Source: an uncultured Ureaplasma sp. | Lineage (GTDB): Bacteria > Bacillota_I > Bacilli_A > Mycoplasmatales > Mycoplasmoidaceae | Direction of reading: 5' to 3' | Assembly (NCBI GenBank): GCA_949295235.1 | Contig: CASFKH010000089.1 | Coordinates: 1-5,533 of the forward strand | Length of the DNA: 5,533 nt | Shown: positions 1 through 5,533 of the stretch, one piece after another | Layout: the number at the start of each line of letters is the position of its first letter | Position numbering within the stretch: position 1 is the first letter of the stretch | Made by a program: the position numbers and the translations under genes | The notes under the pieces: generated by a model | Database searches by the model: none | What the model was told of the DNA's origin: nothing | The model's input: only the letters and a program-made list of their open reading frames with translations

Positions 1-114
1 AAAACGTATTTGCAAAATTCAATTGGAGGTGAAATCACAAATTTTTGGTGTCATCTAAAATCTGAAAATAGTAAGTTTGCAAAAATGTGCTTAAACACAT
101 TAAAAAAATCTTAA
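1..114 (+). pseudogene. Possible C-terminal fragment of an IS3-like transposase, cut by the window edge
   Basis: An open frame enters from the left edge and runs 37 codons to a TAA at 112-114. It contains NSIGGEITNFWCHLKSE, which resembles the end of the catalytic core in IS3-family OrfB proteins, where a segment of the type GNSxDNxxxENFFxxLKxE carries the last catalytic Glu. Here the expected DN and Glu positions read as GG and T, so the catalytic Glu appears lost. The frame then ends in a lysine-rich tail that does not match the usual family C-terminus. The match is only about 15 residues long, so it could be chance or part of the neighbouring remnant. The sequence left of position 1 would decide this. 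Confidence 0.35.
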
Positions 115-122
115 CTTCATAG

Positions 123-745
123 CTTGGTATTGTATTTAAACATAAAGTCGAAAATCAACTAAAACACCCTAAAAGAACAAAATATATTGAACCAGGTCAT
201 ATTCAACTTGATCTAAAATATTGGTAGTTAAAGAGAAAGGATTAAATGAAAAAAATTGCTATTTTTAATATAATCGATACATATTCTAGGTTTGTTTGCG
301 GTGTTGTATTAGAAGATCAATCTACAAGCGGGATTATGAATCATTTAAGGATTGGATATAAATGTTTTGAAAACAATAAATCTATATCAAATCAATTCAA
401 ACCGATAATGTGATAACGTTTAAGGTACAAATTTAATACAATTTAATTAGTTTAGAAAATTCTATGTAGATAATAAAATATTAAAACATTAATCCCTCTT
501 GATGAACCCGGATGTAATGGTTGTATTGAAATACATCGTAAAACGATTGATCATTGTTGTTTAAATGAATTTCGGGATGTATCATCATTCGATGAAATTC
601 AAAAAATTGTGATAAATTTAAAAATCATTACAACTATCAATAGTTTCTCCATTATTCTGAATTAAATCATTTACCTATTTCACAAAAATATTTAATTCCT
701 AAAAATGTAATAGATTCACTTATGATTTTGCATTGAAGTTGTTAG
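123..745 (+). pseudogene. Degenerate DDE (integrase-core) transposase
   Basis: This is a decayed retrovirus-integrase-fold transposase. Frame 3 from 123 reads PKRTKYIEPGHIQLDLK, with the first catalytic Asp at 210-212. It is broken by TAG at 225 and TAA at 243, then continues as KKIAIFNIIDTYSRFVCG up to a TAA at 414. The second Asp is in TDNVITFK (404-406), in frame 2. The third element is EPGCNGCIEIHRKT with Glu at 528-530, back in frame 3, followed by LNEFRDVSSFDEIQKIV and a stop at 663. The end, NHLPISQKYLIPKNVIDSL, is in frame 2 up to a TAG at 743. At least two in-frame stops and several indels make it non-functional. The helix-turn-helix N-terminus is missing. The family is probably an IS481/IS3-like rve transposase; I cannot name the exact IS. 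Confidence 0.8.
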
Positions 746-793
746 TCAAAAGACTATTCTTAAACAATATTTATTGATTGTATATTTTTATTT

Positions 794-819
794 AAAAACA
801 CAATAATCATAATTATCGT
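794..819 (-). terminator. Rho-independent-type terminator after the methyltransferase gene
   Basis: Read on the minus strand, an 8-bp stem (ACGATAAT paired with ATTATTGT, one G-U pair) encloses a TATG loop. It is followed by G and five T. It lies 14 bases after the methyltransferase stop codon and separates this minus-strand unit from the plus-strand transposase remnant. The stem is weak by standards of GC-richer genomes but plausible for such AT-rich DNA. The remaining gap, 746-833, shows no gene. Confidence 0.55.
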
Positions 820-833
820 CAGTTCAGTATAAA

Positions 834-2033
834 TTACATTTTTTCAATTACTAATACTTTTTCTATTTTTGTGGCTTGGGATTTCTTTTTATTTAACATA
901 TTTGTAACTTTGTTATTTTGCTTATAATTATAGTCATAATATATTTCGACGAACTTATATTTAACATCATTTTTTATTTGTTGTCAAACGTTTTCGATTA
1001 ATTCATTATCATGAATATCACCTACAACTAAACATACTTTTGCTCCTGATTTTAATTTTTTATATATTGCATTTAAATATTTTTTTATAAATAATACATA
1101 ATTTTTAAAATTATGTTTATTCGACAATTTTATATTTGATAACTCATTCTTTTCAAAACCTAATAATCACAATTTTAATCAATTACTACTTGTATAATTA
1201 ACTATATTCATATATGGTGGAGAAGTAATAACTAAGGATATAGAATTATTATAAATTTTTTTGCATTCAATAGTTGCATCATGAAGATACATTTTTGATT
1301 TACAAATTTTTAATAATATATCATCATATTTTGAATTCACACGATCTATAATTTTTTGGAAAACATCTACATTCGGTTTTATTAAATTATGTTTAATAGA
1401 ATAGTTTTTAACATAATTAGGAGACATAGAAATTGCATTAGACATAGACAATGAATAATAAATCGTATCTTTTTTATTCTTTTTCATTGGTCCATGCATT
1501 ATACCTATTGCAAATGCGAGAATTAAATTATTAATGTCATTATTTTTTTTTCAATATTTTCCTATTTTTTCTCGTAAATATAAAAGTTGATATAAAGTTT
1601 CATCTGAATAATAGTATTTTAATATTGGATCAATTTGTAAAAATTTTGATCTATATTTTTCATGGTTATTGTAAAAATTATTTTTTAAAAATAATATTCT
1701 TTTTATAATTTGATCTTTAGAAGATGTAGATTGCTTTGCCTTAGTTAGAACATAAGAATAGGGGTTTAAATCAGTTCCAATAAAATTTCTATCTAGCTCT
1801 CTAGCGACTAAAGATGTAGTTCCTCTACCTGAAAAATTATCCATAATCCAATCATATTTGTTGGAATATTTTTGTATAAAATAAGATGGTAAAGATGGAG
1901 CAAACATAGCTAAATATGAAGAGATATTATGTAATTTAGAATAAAATTTTGATTGTTTTCTTCCTCAATCAATATCATCTAAAATTATATAATTCTTTTT
2001 ATTTAAATTTTTATACAAATATATATTTTTCAT
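834..2033 (-). CDS. Site-specific DNA amino-methyltransferase (SPPY type, N4-cytosine or N6-adenine)
   Basis: A 399-aa protein that should transfer a methyl group from S-adenosylmethionine to an exocyclic amino group of a base in a specific DNA site. Motif I, DNFSGRGTT, is at residues 65-73 (SAM binding), followed by the acidic motif II around IGTDLNPY (Asp88). The catalytic motif IV, TSPPY, is at 270-274, and KVCLVVGDI lies further on. The order is motif I first and motif IV about 200 residues later, with the likely target-recognition region between them; this differs from the common beta class, where SPPY comes first. SPPY most often means N4-cytosine, but adenine enzymes also use it. Five tryptophans are coded by TGA, including the one at 1179-1181 eleven residues after TSPPY. 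The ATG start (2033) has no Shine-Dalgarno; it lies 27 bases after the stop of the ParB-like gene, suggesting translation by reinitiation within one operon. All core motifs are intact, so it is probably active. The target site cannot be predicted. Confidence 0.9.
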
Positions 2034-2065
2034 ATTTATTATTATATATTTTCATATTTATTATT
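2021..2065 (-). repeat. Tandem duplication (about 22 bp) over the stop/start junction of the two operon genes
   Basis: Two abutting copies, 2021-2043 and 2044-2065, are identical except that the T-run (plus strand) has five T in the first and four in the second. On the coding strand each copy contains AATAATAAATATGAAAA. The upstream copy includes the TAA of the ParB-like gene (2063-2061); the downstream copy includes the ATG of the methyltransferase (2033-2031). The upstream copy therefore supplies an extra ATG at 2055-2053, out of frame with the methyltransferase, which opens a 14-codon ORF ending at 2011. Confidence 0.85.
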
Positions 2066-3994
2066 TGTGAGTTTTATTAGCATATGAAACGATTAAATCA
2101 TTTATTTTTTTAAATTTATCTAAATTGAATTTACCAATTATAATATTCATTATTTCTAAAACTTCATTAGCAAATTTTAAATGATCTTCATATAAATTAT
2201 TTAATTTAATCCGATGTGAAGCATGGATATTTTCATTTATAATTAATTTTCAATAAGAATTCTTAGAGTTGTCAGATTTATTTGAATACTCTCCATAATA
2301 TATTTCGTCAATTTTTTTAAAAATATCGATTTGTTCATTATTATTAAAAATTAAAAAATTATTTATATGTTTGCTAAATTTAGTTTTATCATCTTTAAAA
2401 CTATTCCTTTTCCGATTAAATAAGGTGTTAATATGTTCGCTAAATAAATCTTTATATTGTTGATTAAATGTTTCTTGTCTTAAAATTTCATCATCAATAG
2501 ATATTCATATCAAAAACTGCTCAAAAAATGATCTAATACTTACAAAAATGGCATTTAAATATGTATTTTTTGGTTGATTATTATGTATTAATTGGTTTCT
2601 TAAAATAATAAATACATATAAAGGATCATCATTAGAAATATCATTTCATTGCTCTGAACACATTATATTATTAATATTATCAATATTAGTTTTTATATTA
2701 ATACTTGTTAAAAATCTATCTAAAACTTTATCATCATGATATCTTAATTGAGTTTTGTAAATATTTTCTAGCATCTTTTTGGATAAACTAAGATCATTAA
2801 TTTTTCTTAATTGTTCGTCAGATAATTTTGCATCAATATTGATATCATTTAGTAAGAATAATAGTGAGGATTTAAAATCATCAATATATTCTTTTCTAAT
2901 TGGTCTAGTAGTAATAATATTTTTATCTCAAGATGTATATATAAATTTTAATAATTTAGATTTTAAATTTTTATGATCTTCAAAATAAATTTTGTATCTA
3001 TTATCAAATTTAATTTTTATATATTCATTATCAAATTCAGTTAAGGAAATGAATAAAATATCGTCACAAATAATTTTTCTAATTTTATTAAATGAATGTG
3101 TTCTTTCTAAGGCGGAAATTCGACTAGATATGATTAAGCGTTTTGAAATTTTGTAAAATACTTCATTATTTAAAAAATCTACATCTATACTATCATTAGA
3201 ATAATCTTCACCATAATAAAAACATGAATATAAATATTGAGCTTCTTGATAATCTTTAATAATTTGTTTTTCATCTCTCCTAATTTTATTTGAAACAATA
3301 TTTAATTGATTACTGTTGCAGTTTCTAAAAATACTTAATAAATCAGCATAATATTTTGATCTTGATCATTTTCTCATTCCTGGTCTTTCACCCACAAGAT
3401 GTTTATCATAAATATAACTCCATAAATCACTAGAGTTTTCAACAATAGAACAATAAATTTCATATTCAAATTTCTTTTCCTGAATTTTTTTAATAATTTC
3501 AACAATTTTATTGTAATTTTTATGGGTTAATTCCATTAAATCATTATCTGATATAAATTCATCCTCAATATCATTTTTTGACATTTCTTCTGAATTAGAA
3601 TTATTATAATAAAAATTGTTTCAATAATCGTCCTCAAAATTAGGTAATTTAAAATCATTATTAATCAGTTTTAAACACATAATTCTTCTATTACCTTCTG
3701 CAACGATAAAAGAATTATTTTCTTTATTTTTAACAATAACAATTTTTTCATTTTTATTGTTAAAACCATTTTTATAGATGCTTTCAAATAGATTTAATAA
3801 ATCAGATAAATTACCCTCTGAATAAATCAATTCATTAAATATTTGTTCTTGATTATCCTTACTAGTCCCCTTGTAATTAATTCAATTAAATCTTGATTTA
3901 TATCATCAATCAAAGTATATCTGGGGTTATTTTTTGATAACAAAATGGAATTAATGTTAATTGTATCGTTATTATCAATAATAAATTTAAACAT
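2061..3994 (-). pseudogene. Frameshifted large protein: ParB/Srx-like N-terminal domain plus C-terminal HEPN-like motif
   Basis: With one base restored this gene encodes 644 aa. ATG at 3994 follows a good AAGGAG. Residues 1-43 include INSILLSKNNPRY, the usual start of ParB/sulfiredoxin-fold domains; residues 66-111 give the helix ending in KNGF, then FIVAEGNRRIMCLKLI with the nucleotide-binding or nuclease-type EGNRR motif at 100-104. After an acidic linker comes KHLVGERPGMRKW (about 198-210), like the HtGExxGxxxW segment seen after this domain in other EGNRR proteins. The C-terminal half is helical; VFIILRNQLIHNN has R466-N467-x3-H471, the canonical HEPN ribonuclease motif (Rx4H with Asn after Arg). 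The reading frame changes by one base at the GGGG run 3867-3870: unshifted translation would stop at 3796-3794 after 66 aa. Six tryptophans are TGA. The role in defence is inferred from domains and the adjacent methyltransferase. The shift may be real inactivation, a reversible change or an assembly error. Confidence 0.8.
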
Positions 3995-4002
3995 ATTTTA
4001 TG

Positions 4003-4008
4003 CTCCTT
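4003..4008 (-). promoter_or_regulatory. Shine-Dalgarno site of the ParB-like gene
   Basis: AAGGAG on the minus strand lies 8 bases before the ATG at 3994. This fixes the start of the ParB-like gene in the frame before the frameshift, and argues against a start inside the downstream frame. Confidence 0.8.
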
Positions 4009-4055
4009 AATATAAATAAATTAGATATACTTATATAATATTGTATTTGCGATTA

Positions 4056-4084
4056 ATTATAAAATTGTTATTAAATCAATTTAA
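4056..4084 (-). promoter_or_regulatory. Weak sigma-A-type promoter candidate for the ParB-like/methyltransferase operon
   Basis: On the minus strand TTAAAT (4084-4079) and TATAAT (4061-4056) are separated by 17 bases, and the start codon lies about 62 bases further on. The -10 is perfect but the -35 is poor, and in DNA this AT-rich TATAAT occurs by chance. Another TATAAT at 4122-4117 lacks a -35. Confidence 0.3.
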
Positions 4085-4273
4085 TATTGAATCATTTTAA
4101 CATAAAATTATTTTGCATTATACATATCCTCAGATGTAATTTTAGTGTAAAAGTAAAATATAAAAATAAAATTATATTATTAATAAAAATAAATGAATAT
4201 ATATCGGAATAAGAAATAAAGTTCATAAAAAATTTATTTTAAAACTGAATATGAATAAGAATATTAGATAAAC

Positions 4274-4315
4274 AAAAAAAACTATAATTATTAATTACAG
4301 TAAATAATAATTATA
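4274..4315 (-). terminator. Terminator hairpin downstream of the lipoprotein gene
   Basis: A perfect 11-bp inverted repeat (TATAATTATTA at 4283-4293 and TAATAATTATA at 4305-4315) with an 11-base loop is followed, on the minus strand, by AG and eight T (4281-4274). It stands about 100 bases after the lipoprotein stop codon. The stem has no G or C, so its strength is uncertain, but position, orientation and T-run fit a terminator. Confidence 0.5.
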
Positions 4316-4418
4316 AATGTTTATAATTTTCAAATTTTTAACCAATATTTGTTCTTTTAATAAAAATTTTGAAATGACATTAAATGTTATATCTATTCAT
4401 ATTAGTGATTTTTATTAA

Positions 4419-5411
4419 TTATTTTGTTTGATATACTAGATTTAATGATGGAGAAATGAAGTTATAACTTGTTATAGTACTTCCATCATTATAATAAAAC
4501 TTCTCTTTATTATAATTATCTGCTTGAATATCTGCTAAGTCTTTATGAAAACTATTAATTGGAGTGCTTTCATCAAATATTCAATTAGAATAACTAAAGT
4601 TAGATTGGAAACTTTCTGGGGTTATTTTAATAGCAGATATATAGTATTGATAATAATAAATATATGGATCATAATAACTAGGTCTATATGAATATGAATT
4701 ACCAGCATTCATAAAAATTGGCTCAATAGTACAATTAAATCATTTTAAGGTATTTTCTTTTACACATTGACTTGATACTTCTTTATCTCCATCTACTAAA
4801 TATTGATATACATTATTACATTTAATTTCAATATTGAATGTTCCATCATTATTAATATCTATTGAATTTAAATTATAAATAGAAAATGTTCTTGTAGAAT
4901 AGTTTGATGAACTATATTTAGTTCAATTTGGAAGTCGTCTATTAGATGAGAATGAACTATGATATACACGGCCAAAATAAGTATTTGTTGAAAAAGGAGT
5001 AGTTAAAATATTGTAATTATATAAGTTGCAAAAATCAAATCAATTTTTAACATCGTTTCAAGCAATATCTAACTTTTTTTTAGAATTTAAGTTATATCAT
5101 GTATTGTTTAAATCTTTATTTATTTCATTTTTAAATTGATTAACAGTGGTTGCAATAGAATAATTTGAATTATAAATATTATTAAATTTAGAAGAATCTA
5201 TATATTGAAATGAATTATCAAAATTATTATCAACTGGTTCCACATCATTTTGTGTAATTGGTTCAATAATTCCATTAGAACCAAATTTTAATCCATTATT
5301 AGAATCATCATCACTACTACAACTTACTAATGAAATTGATAAAGGAATTGCAGACGCAATCCCAACTCCTAATAATGATAATCCTCATTTTAATTTTTTA
5401 CTAATTTTCAT
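4419..5411 (-). CDS. Surface lipoprotein with signal peptidase II lipobox, function unknown
   Basis: An intact 330-aa protein. Residues 1-8 are Lys-rich (MKISKKLK), followed by a hydrophobic segment to residue 29 and the lipobox LVSC with the modified cysteine at position 31. The mature protein starts CSSDDDSNNG, a flexible acidic linker typical of mollicute lipoproteins, so it should be anchored by lipid on the outer face of the membrane. W9 is coded by TGA, so the signal peptide itself requires code 4. The mature part is rich in Ser, Asn, Tyr and Phe; residues 246-257 contain eight tyrosines in twelve. I recognise no enzymatic domain. The ATG at 5411 is supported by AAGGGAG seven bases upstream and a promoter before it, so it is probably transcribed alone. 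Adhesin, antigen or substrate-binding roles are all possible; none is shown by the sequence. Confidence 0.88.
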
Positions 5412-5418
5412 ACTTTTT

Positions 5419-5425
5419 CTCCCTT
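5419..5425 (-). promoter_or_regulatory. Shine-Dalgarno site of the lipoprotein gene
   Basis: AAGGGAG on the minus strand, seven bases before the ATG at 5411, fixes the start just ahead of the signal peptide. Confidence 0.75.
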
Positions 5426-5432
5426 AAAATTA

Positions 5433-5462
5433 CTTATAATTTTAGTTTTTTTGTCATGTCAA
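5433..5462 (-). promoter_or_regulatory. Sigma-A-type promoter of the lipoprotein gene
   Basis: On the minus strand a perfect TTGACA (5462-5457) is followed, after 18 bases rich in A, by TATAAG (5438-5433; the register TTATAA gives 17). This implies a leader of roughly 15-20 bases containing the Shine-Dalgarno site. It is the best promoter in the window. From 5463 to the right edge I see no gene. Confidence 0.65.
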
Positions 5463-5533
5463 GGTTAATAAAAATGAAATATATAAATAAAGATTCTTAA
5501 ATTATTCTTAAAATCTTATCATTTTGCAATATT

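Larger units (their letters stand above)
4010..4418. other. Gene-poor AT-rich spacer between the lipoprotein and ParB-like genes
   Basis: No convincing gene is present in either strand. It should hold the 3' end of the lipoprotein transcript and the promoter of the ParB-like operon. The only structured items I can support are the hairpin with T-run at 4274-4315, a second weaker inverted repeat (4332-4340 with 4361-4369, 9 bp stem, 20-base loop), a weak promoter candidate and a 15-codon possible leader ORF (4118-4071, minus) preceded by GAGGA. Confidence 0.6.

Noticed and set aside
743..756. Small perfect hairpin TAGTC-AAAA-GACTA at the end of the transposase remnant
   Set aside because: Only 5 bp and with no T-run on either strand. 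It is too short to call a terminator or an IS end.
1179..1907. Two separate minus-strand ORFs as independent small genes
   Set aside because: They share one frame and are divided only by TGA. With TGA as Trp they form one methyltransferase carrying motif I and motif IV.
2779..2976. 65-codon plus-strand ORF inside the ParB-like gene
   Set aside because: It is antisense to the conserved minus-strand frame, has low-complexity hydrophobic composition and no upstream ribosome site. It is a shadow of the real gene.
3366..3830. Two short minus-strand ORFs as independent genes, one starting at TTG 3830
   Set aside because: Same frame, separated only by TGA codons; they are internal segments of the ParB-like protein. 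The TTG has no ribosome site, and the conserved domain begins upstream at the ATG 3994.
3860..3875. Programmed -1 ribosomal frameshift at AAGGGGA
   Set aside because: The heptamer does not follow the X XXY YYZ slippery pattern, and I see no stable downstream structure. Mutation or sequence error is simpler.
4010..4418. CRISPR, tRNA, riboswitch or small-RNA content in the spacer
   Set aside because: No regularly spaced repeats, no cloverleaf and no GC-containing structured element could be seen. The region is low-complexity A/T.

Overview
The window is extremely AT-rich. All three large minus-strand genes read through only if TGA codes for tryptophan (translation table 4). With the standard code they break at TGA codons that fall in otherwise conserved stretches, for example just after TSPPYMN in the methyltransferase and inside the lipoprotein signal peptide. 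Together with the spermidine-poor-looking, lysine/asparagine/isoleucine-rich proteins and the Cys-anchored lipoprotein, this points to a mollicute (Mycoplasma, Malacoplasma, Ureaplasma, Spiroplasma or a relative). The genus cannot be fixed from the sequence alone.

Layout, left to right. Positions 1-745 (plus strand) hold dead mobile-element remains: a possible C-terminal scrap of an IS3-like transposase (1-114), then a badly broken DDE/integrase-core transposase (123-745). In the latter the two Asp and the Glu of the catalytic triad are still recognisable but lie in different frames. Next come two minus-strand genes that look like one operon, read from right to left. The first (3994-2061) encodes a large protein with a ParB/sulfiredoxin-like N-terminal domain containing the motif VAEGNRR, and a C-terminal helical region with an RNQLIH (RNxxxH) HEPN-like motif. 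The second (2033-834) encodes an intact SPPY-type amino-methyltransferase of 399 aa. A short hairpin with a T-run (794-819) ends the unit.

The two genes resemble a defence or modification module: a self-marking methylase beside a putative effector. The ParB/HEPN gene carries a one-base frameshift at a GGGG run near codon 43, while the methylase is intact. A perfect tandem duplication, apart from one T, spans the junction. It includes the stop codon of the first gene and the start codon of the second, and it places an out-of-frame ATG 22 bases upstream of the methylase start.

Positions 4010-4418 form a gene-poor AT-rich spacer with an A/T-only terminator hairpin. The right side carries an intact 330-aa surface lipoprotein gene (5411-4419, minus) with its own consensus-like promoter and a good Shine-Dalgarno site. 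It looks independent of the methylase operon.
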